This document shows positions 36,773 to 50,200 of a stretch of 64,000 bases of DNA, piece after piece. The stretch covers positions 7,665,057 through 7,729,056 of the forward strand of contig OZ014415.1 in NCBI GenBank assembly GCA_963965975.1, read 5' to 3'. Positions within the stretch are counted from its first letter, which is position 1, and every line of letters starts with the position of its first letter. Below the pieces are notes generated by a model. The model saw nothing but the letters and a program-made list of their open reading frames with translations, did no database searches and was not told the origin of the DNA. Both the position numbers and the translations under genes were made by a program. Source of the DNA: Xestospongia bergquistia. Taxonomy: Eukaryota; Porifera; Demospongiae; Haplosclerida; Petrosiidae.

Positions 36773-39700
36773 TCAGGTAATGACAATTTTAAAGATAACT
36801 ATTTTGAATTCATTCATAACTGACTTTTGTGAAAGGGTATTGATGTCCTCAGAAGTGTGATAAGCACCTGATGGAATAGGTGTTCTAGGTGAGTTAGTCG
36901 TATCATTTAAAAAGAGATCTCCACTTCTGGGTGTGTGGGTCAGTTGTGTCATTTGATGAGAGAACATCTCCATTTGTCCATGTGAAACACGTTTATCAGT
37001 CACGGGATATCTGTATCAATTAATTAATAAATACTAATAATATTAAAGTTATTGTTCACAAGGATAACCTTGTTATAATAGCTAGTACTTACTTGTTTTG
37101 AAATTTTTGCCTCCTTACAATGCTTCATGTAATATGTACAAGAAAAAATGAAATGTATATAGTAATGTCAATGTAAACAGAATGTAGCTATAGGTAATAT
37201 GATCAATAGCACAAGTCACTTGTATAAATATATAGTCAGGACTGAATAATATTATATAGCACATAAAAAGCCACATATATACCTGTCCTTTTGAATACTC
37301 ACCTGACCACTATAGCAATGATAATAATGATCATAAAAGTTAAAAATATTACTACCACAATAATACTTGTTACTGAAATAGTAATGTTTATAGCACTTAT
37401 AGAATCTATTGAGAGAGGAGAAAAACAATAAATAAGAATGGTTGGTACTTGTTTATCTTACTGGATCCTTCACTAACTGTTTGCCCACTATCACTAGCTG
37501 GTGTACTCTGTCCAGCACTGTTATTAGCTACAATACTACAGTTGTACATTGTAAAAGGTTGTAAACCATCAACAGTAACATTAACAGGAGGAGGATGAGA
37601 GTAGACCCTCAGTAAAGAAGAGAGGATTACTTTACTCTCAGTCTCATAACAAGTCAGAGTGTAGTTAGTGATAACACCATATTGTAGAAATGGATCAGGT
37701 GGTAACCATTGTACTGTCAGCTCATTAGAATAGATCTTTATAATGGAGAAATTTCTTGGAGGACCACCAGGAGCTAATTCACATATTTAAAAAGTTAAGC
37801 ATAATTTTAAGTTACCTTGTTCATGTGTGATAGTAGTCCCAAATGTAGGGTATCCAGTTCCAATATTGTTAGTAGCATTAAGACTACAATTAAGAGGAGT
37901 ACCTGGTCGAAACCTGTTAAGTATTAAATTAACTGATCCTTTCATATCGATAACAAATGGAGAGTCTACCAAATAAGTGATCTCATTGATTATCTCATAA
38001 CAAATCAGTGTGTAATTAGTTATGTCCTCTCCTATAAGAGGTGGATCCCAACTAAACATGACAGCAGTAGAATTAACTGATGAAAGAGTGAAATTCACTG
38101 GATGGCCAGGAGGAACTAAAATACAAAATACAAAATGATGTTAGAGCATAACAATTTATTACTGTAGAAATTACATATAAAATTGTTCAATCAAAGGTAG
38201 ACTTATACATTTAAATAATCAGTAATTTCTGTTACACATGATACAGGCTATTAATTAATGTTGAATTGTTTTATAAATAATTTATAAATTGTCAGGTTCT
38301 TCAAATGATCATTTACTACCTAGTATTGATACATTAAATTACAAATTAAAATATAGAAATAATAATTATATGTATACTAGATTAATATAATATTGTTATA
38401 TTATATTAATAAAAAAAAATAATAATAATAATATCGTTATTGTTGTCGTTGTTATCATTATTACTATTATGATTTTAATAAAACATATCAGTATACAACA
38501 AGTGACTTTCAAAACATTGTATTTTTTTAACCTTTTAATTTAAACTATAGATTAGTTCTATTTTGGAAACATTATTTTGCTTTGGTCATTTTCATTTTCT
38601 TTCTTTAGTTTCTTAGTATACTTACTTCCAACTGTCAAATGAAAGCTCTCTGTTTTATTCTCAACTTGATGGAGAACTAATAATCTTCCTTTACCAGTGT
38701 TAGATAGTGTCAGATTATTTATTTTAATAATTGCAATACTGTCCTCTAGTGATATTATAAGCTGTCCTGACTCTATGTTGTTTCCCTCCCAAACTAAATC
38801 ATTGAGAGTAACTGGAGGTTGTGCACTAGATATGCCAACTTGAAATACAACATAGCTACCAACATGACGATAAACTACTCTATTTGAGAGAAGTGTTAGG
38901 ACAGGAGGGACTAGAAAGAAAGACAGAAATGAACAACAATACATATAGTCCCCAGTAAGCCATGATACACTTACATAATATAGTCACATTGAATTCCAAC
39001 CTTACAGAGCCCACACCATTTGTAACATTTAGTACATAGACAACTCCATCTTCTAATGTAACATTAACTAAAGTTAAATTAAGTCCATGTTGTCCTGATA
39101 CACTAGCTCTACTGTCATTTAGAACATTTGAGACTATACTGTTGATATCACGAGTCCATGTCACTGTAGGATCAGGGTAACCTCTCTCATAGATAACTGA
39201 TAACTTCATGTCCTTTCCAATAGGTACATTTAATGTTGGCAATGTGAAATGAGTGATTTGAGGAGTGACTATAGAAAGGAAAGAGAGAAAAAATAAAGAT
39301 CTCTAAGTCAGGTACAACATAATATATAATTGTGATCTATAAAGCATAGAATTAAACAACCGGTATTATTAATAGCCTTACCTGGTATATTGACAGTAAC
39401 GTCTTGATGGTTCTTCCCAACAACATTATTAGCTCTACAAGTATATCTACCAGCTTGTTTTGCTTGAATGTTAGTAAATGTGAGACGAGAGACCCTATTA
39501 GAGAGTTGTTGTATAGTTCCTGAGTCATTCAATTCTATGTTGTCTTTTAGCCAAGTAAAGTTTGGAGGTGGATCACCATTGCTATCATTACAAGTAATAG
39601 AGAATGTTGTGTTTATAGTGACAATGACTTCTCTCTTGTTGAGACAATTACAATCTGAAGAGAGAGTGACTGAAGGAAGAGCTAGAGACAGACAGACAGA

Positions 39701-40814
39701 CAGACAGAGGCAGAGATAAAGAGAGAGAAGAGAAAGAGAGATTAGTGTAGATTCTATCCAGTTAATTAATTAGTGTGCAATGAATGATGTACATATAAAA
39801 ATCTCATGTGGAATGATGTTTACAACACGTAGACTACACATATGGTCATCCCATTATACAAAGAATAATAATATTGTTGTATTTTTATAATATGACATAT
39901 CAACTCACAATGAATGTCAAGTGTATTACTAGCTGTATCAGTACCAGCTAAAGAAGTGACATGGCATTCATATATTCCTTCCATGGACAGTTGAAAGCCA
40001 TTATCTGGCGTAATAAACACCGAACTTTTAGAAATGTAAATGTCAAATCCTTTACTACTAGCCAGTTGTGATGTTAATAATTCATTATTTAGATACCAAG
40101 TTATGTTATCTGCAGAAGGTTCTGGATTACCTGATACAAATACTTTTAGTACCAAATTTCCAGCATCGTTTACAGACTTAGTGCTGAATTCACTCTCTAT
40201 AATTACAATTGGATTACCTTTAAAATGTACAGAGAGAAAGCAAATAAAGAGAGAATTGAGATATAAACATATAATCTGGTAAAGATAATATTGTATAATA
40301 ACTGATTTGCTAGAAAACTGACCTTCAGTAATTTCCAAAGTACATGACCCGCTTGTTGATGTACATGTATAATTACCAGTCATATTACTTTGAAAGTTCT
40401 GAAAAAAAAGTGTAGGATCAGCTTTGTTATCTGTATAATATACTGAGGATCCACTATTAGGATGACTGTTGTCTACAGCTACTCCAACACCATTCTTTGT
40501 CCATGGTGCATTAGAAAAATCATCTTTTTTACATTCAATACTATATGTTTGACCTGTAGTCAACTGAATACTGCATGAATGACCTTGGAATTCTATGTTA
40601 GTTTTTCCTTTTCCTTTTCCATTGACTATTTTATTAATAAACAGTGTTGGCTGACCTAGAAGAGAGATATAAAAATAAAACCTTCAGGGTACATAAGAAC
40701 GGAGTTAGTGTTAATTGGATTGATAAACAATAAGTAATAATACTCACTTTCACACAACAAGAATTGAAGAAAAATGGAACAGTAAAGACTGACATGTTGA
40801 CAGCAGAACATCAT
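36773..40814 (-). CDS. F2: intact Ig5-FN3x2 single-pass receptor with short tail
   Basis: Exons: 40748-40814 (signal peptide), 40323-40655, 39909-40217, 39382-39681 (three Ig with cysteine pairs), 38975-39268 and 38626-38910 (Ig-like but without the canonical cysteines), 37816-38115, 37462-37773 (FN3), 37303-37405 (TM), 36773-37010 (tail). They join to 847 codons including the stop, open and in phase throughout. The Ig exons show DNITWYLNNELL and AGRYTCRANNVVG; the FN3 exons share an extra cysteine pair (TLTCYE ... YNCSIVANN). Signal and first four Ig exons are paralogous to those of gene C; the FN3 exons match the first two of C. The tail has RVSHGQMEMFSHQ, a His in place of the ITIM-like tyrosine of gene G, so it probably lacks that signalling site. 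It is a likely adhesion/recognition receptor, intact counterpart of F1. Confidence 0.88.
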
Positions 40815-40973
40815 CTCTTCATGATACAACACTTGATACAAATAAGCAGTTACTGGTGGTCTTTTTGTAGATTCCCCTTTGAGCAGTTTAGACAACAATA
40901 GAAATTTCAGAAGTTTACTATCAAGAGCTACTCTTAAGAAGCCATTTTTATGAATAACTATGCCTTGATTTGC

Positions 40974-41192
40974 AATAAGGGACCACATCTGTTACAACAT
41001 TTGTGACCCGATTTGTGAAAAGGGACTACAGTTGAAACACCTCAAAAAACAGTTTGGTATACATGCACGCAGTTACCAGGAATAATTGTCCATACATAGC
41101 AACACTATGTATCCAAACTGTCTTTTGGGATGCTTTAACAGTGGTATCTTTCATAAATCCGATAAAATGTTTTACCAGAAGTGGTCCCTTAT
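40974..41192. mobile_element. Complete MITE with AAGGGACCAC terminal inverted repeats
   Basis: The left end AATAAGGGACCACATCTGTT and right end ending AGAAGTGGTCCCTTATAAT pair over about 70 bp with mismatches. The element is about 220 bp with no coding capacity. Partial copies lie at 18548-18805 and 29121-29198. Confidence 0.7.
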
Positions 41193-41696
41193 AATGCAAA
41201 CAGGTCACTAGGTTAAATTTAATAGGAGAGATAGATGAGAATGGAGAATTCTATTTCATTAAAGCATAGTCTCTCATAGCAGTGAGTATAGACTATTTTC
41301 TGCTTTGATGTTGAGCTTAAAAGATGATCCAAGATAATTATTTTACAGATGAAAACCCAGTGTCTGTAAACCTAGCTACAATGAATTGAAACTCATTGCT
41401 GTCCAGAACTCATGATGGAATAGTTTTAAGTTCCATGCTACTTTCCTGTTGTTACTTTATTTAATTAGTTACTAATAATATATTCATCAAAATATGTAAG
41501 TGCAATTTGTAAGCTGGTTAAACATGGAATCTCATTACCTTCTAATTTGTAGGATGCTACAGCTTTCACTATTGATTATCAAAACACTTGCATTTTAAAA
41601 AAATTAAGCAATCACGTAAATAAAATATTTACTAAAAATGAAGTAGATGTAGGAATGGATAATATTAGTCCAATACAAAGAATGCAGAGGGCAAGA

Positions 41697-41850
41697 TAGT
41701 AGAGATGGCAATTACATCATTTCTACTCAATAACATGACACAAGCAATTAAGGATATACACGAGCTATCTAAATCACAATAAATAATTATCAGTGATACA
41801 TTCTGTGTCTGTGGTATTATGTAGGAATGATGTAATTGCCATACCTACTA
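41697..41850. mobile_element. MITE-like inverted repeat (GATGGCAATTACATCATT arms)
   Basis: The left arm GATGGCAATTACATCATT (from about 41704) pairs with GAATGATGTAATTGCCATAC (41825-41844), with GTAG/CTAC at the outer ends. The loop is about 100 bp and AT-rich. A second copy is at 54469-54622. Confidence 0.65.
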
Positions 41851-42118
41851 AACTCACTATGATTTTTGAGTCACTTCTATCTAATGAAGGGTGAGGCTAT
41901 GAGGGTGTCACACTCAAGGAGTATTTAGAATAATTTTATTGATTATTTCATAGTTTTATTAGTCAATGCAAGTGTGTTTTCGTTAAAGAATAATATATTT
42001 AACAATACCAAACTGTGCCAGTTAGAATACTTGTAAAACAACATAATATAGGTATAGAATAACCAAACTTTAAGAAATACAGAGAATATATGTATATATT
42101 TGTGACCTGACAAAACAA

Positions 42119-44226
42119 TTAAGATTGTAAATAGACAATTATATTCTCCACTACTTTGTAAGCTTTAATAGTATCAGATTGTAACACATTGATAACAGTA
42201 CCCCATGTAAAACTATCAGGATTAGTCTGACACCATTTATTAAAGACTTGATTAAATCTCTCTTGACAGTTAGGGTAGTCTATACGTAGACTATTAAGGT
42301 AACCCTCCTCTAGACCAACTGCCACTCCAAATAAGTGGTACTTATCTTCTATCTTTGCTCCAATAAGATTGTTAAGATCTGCTACAGAAGGAATTGCTTG
42401 TAATGTATCATCTGTAACTAAAGAAAGATATGTGGAAGATAGACTAAACAGATAGACAACTGATATGTAGCTACAGACAGATGGATGGAATAGCTAACAG
42501 ACAACCAAATGGATGAATAGATGGTAGAATGGATAACTAATTAATGATGGATGAATAAACAGACATACATATCTAGTTAGACATACAATCAACACTGACA
42601 GACTTATGAGGTACTATACCTTGAGAATTAAGTCCATGATACTTATTACACATGGAACAGTAAATACCATCTACTACTGGTGTCTGTGTATTCTCTTGAG
42701 TTATGAAATGATGCTTAACATCAACTGCAACTTCCGTCAAACCAATTTTATGAAGAGCTTCTGTTAAAGGTTCCCACGATGCACTTTTATTCTTAACTCT
42801 CCATTGAAGTAGTACTTTCCTAGTACATTGTAGAGGATCATGATACCTCATTTCAATGTCATCTAGTTGACCAACAGTTAGACCAAGTTCATAGCCAAAA
42901 TCAAACCACTTCTCACACAAATTATCTTTACTTGTAATGGTATGAAGTATCTCTCCAAAGAAAGGGTCTGTATCTAAATTTAGAATTAACTTATGTAAAC
43001 AATATTAATATTAATTTTTATACCTTTAGAGAAAAATCTTTCATCTGTTAGTGATGATGAACTTGTTGATGAAGTAGGAGTTGGAGGAAAAGAAAAACGC
43101 TTACTATCTGTTGAGTTTGATAGTAAGTATTACAATAATGTAAAATTTAGATATGAATATACCTGCTTTTTCTAAGACAATTGTATCAATAGTAGGAGGG
43201 TGGACATCATTAAATGTAACTGTTATGTTTTGGGTTCCAACATCCATTATATTTTCGACTTTGAATTTTAGACGAAAACGAGGAGGATAGGAGAGTAATT
43301 GTTCCAGAAGTTTAAGCCTCTCCTTGTGGTTACTCGTAACCTCTCCCCCTTCACAGCCCATCATCTTATAGTAATCAATGGAGTCCTCACATATCTGTTG
43401 GGAATAATATTAATAAAACAAAAATATGTTAATATTACTGTAGACCAGGAAATGTTCTATTATTCTTACATATTCATAGCAAAATCCGTTATAGGACCAC
43501 TTCCAGTCAGGGATATTCTCAGGTTGAAGTGAAAAAGAAACATGACCATTCTCAGCCCAGTTGACTGGTATGTAATAAGATAATGAGTAACCTTCTCTAC
43601 TATATTGTTCCTTTAACATCTAAATGTAGCATTAAATTAATTCAACTAGCAGGAATATATATTAGTTATTAGACTGACCTGCACACAACCACTCTCTTGA
43701 TACAAAAAGATATAATCTACAAATAAAGTATCGTCTTCCCTCTTATCAGCTCGAGCTATTAGATATTTCTTTGGTAACTCACTGTATGTTTGACCTTTAG
43801 TAGCAATACAGTTAGAACAGAAGTGAGGAGTAAGAATTTTCACCAAATTAGACTCAATTGTCACTCGACATTCATTGTTTAGTTTGAAAGTAAACACACT
43901 GTTTCTTAAAAAGGTTTCATCATCAGCTGTCAGTAAATATAGTTGATTTCTAAAAACCTCCATATTAGAGACATCAATGTGATGAGGTATATATAATTTA
44001 GCTGGTTTCATTAGTTGACAGTTGATGTGTGTCCACACAATAGGAGACACAGAAATAAAATCATCTTTAAACTTGAATTTATCACTTAACAAGGTCACAC
44101 CAAACCAGACTGTAGCTGTCCCTTCTATGGCTCCCTCTGGAATGATAAGAGTAACTCCATATTGACTACAGTGATGTACTAAACCAGTAGCAGTGAGTTC
44201 TAATACTGTCAAATTTTCAAAAATAG
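42119..44226 (-). other. ZU5-UPA-DD-DD cassette of gene C
   Basis: ZU5 (43679-44226) begins with FENLTVLELTATGLVHHCSQ, has GVTLIIPEGAIEG, and includes HFCSNCIA. The next two exons (NIPDWKWSYNGFCYEY; MMGCEGGEVTS ... YPPRFRLKF) fit a UPA-type beta domain. After a Ser/Thr linker come death domain 1 (CEKWFDFGYELGLTVGQLDD, then NKSASWEPLTEALHKIGLTE) and death domain 2 (GVAVGLEEGYLNSLR, FNKWCQTNPDSFTWGTVINV). Death domain 1 is followed by a CxxC-type segment (GIYCSMCNKYHGLN). Domain order equals that of gene A. Confidence 0.82.
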
Positions 44227-44494
44227 CTATACAACATAAAAAATATTATGTTAGACAAGACTGATATTTATTTACTTTTCATAATTTTGAGATCTGGAAG
44301 TAAGTCAGTTTTAAAATAACTTGATATGTTGCTTTCTTCACTAGTAGTATTAACATACTTCATCTTATAATCAGAACAGGAGGCAGCTGTTTGATCTTGT
44401 TTTATAACATTATCAGATGATATGTCTTCATTTGTCAGTGAAACTGAAGACAAAGAATCTTGATTTGAGTAAATAATAATAATAAGATAAAAAT

Positions 44495-44538
<44 letters not shown>

Positions 44539-46816
44539 GTAATTAATCTTTGTTGAGTTTACAAAATGTTTAAAAATCTTATGTATAAATAGGTTAGAAA
44601 AATGGGACTATAAATGACTTACCAATATCTTGAAAATCAGCATATTCCATTCTCATTTGTGGCCTAGTAGTTGAGGGTGTGGTCATTTCAACAATGTTAT
44701 CTATAGTATAATAAGAAAACCACAACTAAATAATAAGGTCGATGTTTTTTTTATATGTTAAAAGATAATTAAATATAAATTGTTATGGATTAATTCAATT
44801 ATCATGTGGTTAAATAGAATTAGTAACTTACCAACATCTAGAGACTTAGTATCTTCCAAAGGTTGGTCTACACTACTTGTTTGTAGTCTAGCTATTGAGG
44901 ATGTGGTCATCACTAAGGATACAATAAATAATGTAAATATCATAAAATGAATAATTAATTCAACATAAATATATATACTCATAATGTCAGTTTTATGCTT
45001 GAAATTTGAATCCCAAAGTAAAAGTAGACACCTTTAAGAATTACAAACAAAACTTCAGTTACTGAAACATATAATGATGTTTGTACTACAAGTAAATATA
45101 AATTTCCAATGAAATGTAGGAATATGGTGGTAGAAACTTCTGAAACAAGGTCACAAAAGTAATGCCAGTCACAAACAACAATAGCACATGAATGGATATA
45201 TAACACTGTAAATAACACATGGTCCAAAACGATTATAAGACTGTCTTGCACACTTTGTATGCCAGGCAGTAAAAGCAAAAATACACATTGATAATTTAAG
45301 GAAGCCAAGTCCTAGATCAGCATACTTTATTAATGACCCCTACTCCCTAAACCCTAAACATTAACTGTTAAAGCATGTTGTCCAAAGGTCAGACTGTCTC
45401 CATAATAATTGGAAAATCAGTGATTTCATCTAGTTTAAAAATTTCATAATGTTTAAATTATTTTGATGATATTATATTAGAGACTAAGACAGAAATATCA
45501 GAGATCAGTGACTATTGATCGATCTAATACATAGACAAAATCCGATAGAGTGTTATACATAATAACATCCTCCTTATGTTTGCAACATAATAACAAATGA
45601 ATAATAGCACTAGTCATCTTGTTATACTGAGTTATACAGAGTTATACTACATCATACTACAATATGCAGAACATACTATACTAAAGTGTATATTGGTATA
45701 GCTTACAAGGATAGACATTGGTAATTCTATTCTTTGGTTGATTGACAAGTGTTGTTGCAGCTTCATGTAGACCAACTCCAGGTTTGTTTAATGACTAACG
45801 AAAGATAAGGTTTCCATAGCAATAGTAATTAGAAGCAAGGCACGTCTTACTTGGTCATCAAGTTCAAATCTTTTATCACGACTTTGATGCATTTCTTTGA
45901 CATGTTGGTGGAATTCACTTCGAGGAATTGATTTCATACATTTGCCTATTAAATGATAAATGAATGCATAAAAGGAAATGGATGAATGATTTGTATGGAT
46001 AAATACATGTAGATATTATGATATACAAATGATCATATAAACAGACCAATATGTAATAAAAATGGACACATTAAGCAGTAAATTGATATAATGAGTAATT
46101 GGACAGTTATATGTACTTACTATGATTTAATTCAGGTGTTATCTTAATTGATTCAAGCTCAGTAACTTTGCTGTTTAATGACTTTGACTTCTTAAATTCA
46201 GTTTTGTCATCTTCCTTAATATAATCTGAGGGTTTATAGCCAACTAAAGATCTTGGTTTGTTCCTGTGTGTGTCAGTCACATAATATATGCAATGTGAAT
46301 CACATGACATAGTCACATAGTCTATAAAGATCACACGATCTCTAGCATTATGTACATGTAGTACATTAAAATGCATAGTACAAGTTAATATTCTATATTT
46401 CACATGATGTGCATGTGCTTATCACACAATGCTCACCTCATTACTGTAATAATGGCAATGCTTACAGTAATAATTAATATTACTACTATAACAACAACAA
46501 CTGAAATAGCTATAAGGACAAATAAACCAGTTGATTCTAGAAAGAGAGAGATTATCTCAAACACAATATCATATAAGATACCTTACCATTAAGCAGTGGA
46601 ACTTCATGACTAGTTGATTCTGGAAAGAGAGAGATCAACTAAAACACAACATCATATAGGATAACATACCTGTAGGAACTATATTACTAGTTGACACTGG
46701 AGAGAGAGAGAGAGAGAGAGAGGAAGAGAAAGGTCAACTAAAACATCATATAAGGTTACTTACCTGAAAGTAGTGAAACTACATCGCTGGTTGACTCTGG
46801 AGAGAGGGAGCAAGCG

Positions 46817-46915
<99 letters not shown>

Positions 46916-47012
46916 AACTAAAACATCATACAAGGTTACTTTACTTACCTGAAAGTAGTGAAACTACAGGACTTGGTGACTCTATACCTGAAACTACATG
47001 ACTTGCTGACTC

Positions 47013-47050
<38 letters not shown>

Positions 47051-47201
47051 AACTAAAATGCAACATCATATAAGATAACTTACCTGTAGGAACTACATGA
47101 CTAGTTGACACTGGAGAGAGAGAGAGGAAGAGAAAGGTCAACTAAAACATCAAATAAGGTTACTTACCTGAAAGTAGTGAAACTACATCACTGGTTGACT
47201 C

Positions 47202-47244
<43 letters not shown>

Positions 47245-50200
47245 ACTAAAACACAATATTGTATAAGATAACTTACCTGTAAGTAGTGGAACTATATGTA
47301 CAACAGGTTCACTACTACTACCTTCACCCACACTAGTTACAGCACTAACAGTTACAATATACCTCATACCAGCCTGTAAATCATTAATAGTCACTTCATG
47401 TTGATTAGCAGGGACAATGACAAAGTTCTTATTAATTTGTATTTGTCGAGAGTAACGTTGAGGAGCGTAATTGATAATATAATGAATTATCTTCCCTCGT
47501 GCTATTGTAATATCAATTGGAGTCCATGTAATGGACATAGCTGTTTGATTGATATGTCTTACACTGACATTTGTAGGTGGAGGAGGTCCTATAAAAAAAT
47601 TAGTATAATATTATATATTTACTGGTATTTTCATGAATTGATAGTAAATTAACATGTATTACTATGCTATTGTTCAGTTATCTCCTCATCTAACTAATAA
47701 ATAGTAACAAATATTGTGTTTTTAGAATATAGGAAATAAAGATTAGTATTACTGAGTGACAAATCTATCAATACAACTGCTGATTATTAATAATTATTTA
47801 TCATTTATTAATTACTGAGAGTATGGGATTGAGGAAATTATCACTTTAAATACAAAAATCAATCTATAAAAAAACACATGAAACTTACTTCCTTCTTCAG
47901 TGAATATAACATAGTTGACAGGCTCTCCTGGACCTTTTGAGTTGATAGCAATGACTGTGACATTATATGGAATAAAACCACCTATTGAGAGAAAGAAGTC
48001 AATTGAATAAAATTTTTAACCTCAATTATTTTGACAATATTAAATTTAAAGGCCATAATAATCATACATCCTTATAGTCTATTATCACTCTTCCACTGAC
48101 TATTACTATAAATGTAATGTTGTTAGATGTATTATAGATATTGTTAGTTATATTAAATGTTGTCTGTTAAAGTTGAATTGTTGCTATGCATTAGACAGGG
48201 TCACTTGAGGTCTTTTCCATCACATTATTTTTAAAAATTAGACAAGCAAAGTTTTAGAGAAACTATTGAAGTTTCAAATAAAACAAATCTAACTAATTTT
48301 ATTGAATATAAGATTAAAGTGTACATGTATACTGTCACTTACTTAGTCCCTTAAACTGAACTTCAAACTGGCTTCCATTTATAACTATCATTTGTCTGTC
48401 CTCTCTAGTATATTGTACAATAGTCACTTGATACTGTAAAATGATACCATGAGCTACTGAGAGAGACTGATCGGTACAGTTGATAAGTAAGATAGATGAT
48501 GTGAGAGGATGATATTCAATTCCTTCCACTGGACCAGGTGCTTTGAGAATAAAGGAAAAGGTTGATGGATTGATACAAAAAACAGTTGGATGAATAATCA
48601 TTCAATTAATAGGTTAATGAACTAACAAGTGAATAAATACTCACTGGATTCCTCTGTTCGTACTATCTTCAAATCACTGCTTGGTCCCTCTCCTATGGCA
48701 GTCCAGGCTGAGACCTGTACTTCTATTAGTTGATATGGACTGAGACCCATAACTTCATATTCATTCTTAAATACAGGTACAGAGTCAACACTACCATTAA
48801 GATAATCTACATGTACACTATATTGTGTAATGTAACCATTAGGTTTAAATGGAGGGGCCCATGTAACCAAGATAGAGTAAGAAGAGATAGAAGTAAGAGA
48901 GACATACCGAGGAGGACTACCAGGTTCTGTGTAAAACAAGAATTAAAATTTATAAATAAATGAATAAAGAGATGGATGGACATACAAGCAAGAAATGGAA
49001 CATTGAAACAAAAAGCCAAAAACTTACTTTCTTCTCTTGTTCTCCTTGTCAATTTTGCAGGTGGTCCTTCTCCCTCTGTAGAATTAGCGAACACATAGCA
49101 CTCATATGTAGTACCAGGTGTGAGCCCATAAATAACTAAATTATATACTCCATCAGTCATTTCAAGTTCATCATCAGCTGATACTTGAATAGGTTCAAAC
49201 TCAGTTGTATTACAGCCAATTGTGTAGTTAACAATAATACCATTCTGTTGTGCATCAGGTATAGGTTGCCATGACAACTTGAGAGTTGTAGAATTGAAGA
49301 TTGTCATCAAAAAAGATGAAGGAGTCCCATCAGGTACTGTAAGAGATAGCAAATGGTAAACTAAATAGACTGTTATATAACGAGAAGAAAAATGATAAAC
49401 AAGTCTTATGACATAATTTTTTTTCCTATTTTTGTTGGTATATTGTTAAAGTCATTCACTCATTCCTCAATTACTAAGTGGCTAGTTTATCACACTTACC
49501 ATCTGGTTCAGTCATACAACTATCACTAGCAGCTGTACTCTGTCCAGCACTATTATTAGCTACAATAGTACAGTTGTACATTGTAAAAGGTTGTAAACCA
49601 TCAATAGTAACATTAACAGGAGGAGGATGAGAGTAGACCCTTGGTAGAGAGGAAGGGACTACTTTACTTTTAGTCTCGTAACAAGACAATGTGTAGCTAA
49701 TGATAATACCATATTGAAGAAATGGATCAGGTGGTAACCACTGTACTGTGAGCTCATGAGAATAGATGTTTGTAATAGAGAAACTCCTTGGAGGACCACC
49801 AGGAGCTACAGATAGAAAAAAAGATCACTTATCTCTTCACTTTATCAATGAGGATCTACCAACCTTCTTTTTGAGTAGTAGTATAATTGTATGCAGCTGG
49901 ACCTGTTCCAGCCTCATTAGAAGCAGTAACACTACAGTTAATAGTAGTACCAGGTCTAAATCCATTAAGAACAAGATCAACAGAGCCATTATAATTATTG
50001 ACAGTATAAGGAAATACAGGAGATTTAACAAGATATGAAAATCCATTAATTGTCTCATGGCAAGTAAGAGTGTATTTAATGATGAAACCATGTCTATGTT
50101 CTAGAGGAGGTGAGCTCCAAGCCAGGGAAAGAGCAGTTGAATTGAGAGCAGAGATAACAAAACTTGTAGGAGGAGAAGTAAGAGCTAAATAAATAGTAAT

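Larger units (their letters stand above)
40815..42118. other. Intergenic region between F2 and C
   Basis: It holds two MITE-like elements (40974-41192 and 41697-41850), repeated unchanged in the C-D gap. TTTATT at 41935-41940 reads AATAAA on the minus strand, about 180 nt past the C stop, and is a candidate polyadenylation signal. Confidence 0.5.

Noticed and set aside
40656..41208. Conserved frames upstream of the F2 signal peptide (MWSLIANQ..., MTCLHYKG...)
   Set aside because: They fall in the MITE-containing 5' flank; conservation with 53428-53980 reflects the recent duplication, and the signal exon starts at its own ATG.
44979..45308. 109-residue open frame with hydrophobic runs inside gene C (copy at 57771-58100)
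   Set aside because: It lies in the intron between phase-matched exons 45707-45794 and 44832-44912, shows no phosphatase or other domain pattern, and identity with the second copy is explained by the recent duplication.
45346..45362. Two CCCTAAA-like units suggesting telomeric repeat
   Set aside because: Only two units, within a duplicated intron; chance occurrence is more likely.
46107..46592. Separate small genes around the TM exon (98 aa minus, 62 aa plus)
   Set aside because: The minus frame includes the juxtamembrane exon plus intron; the plus frame is the antisense of the TM exon.
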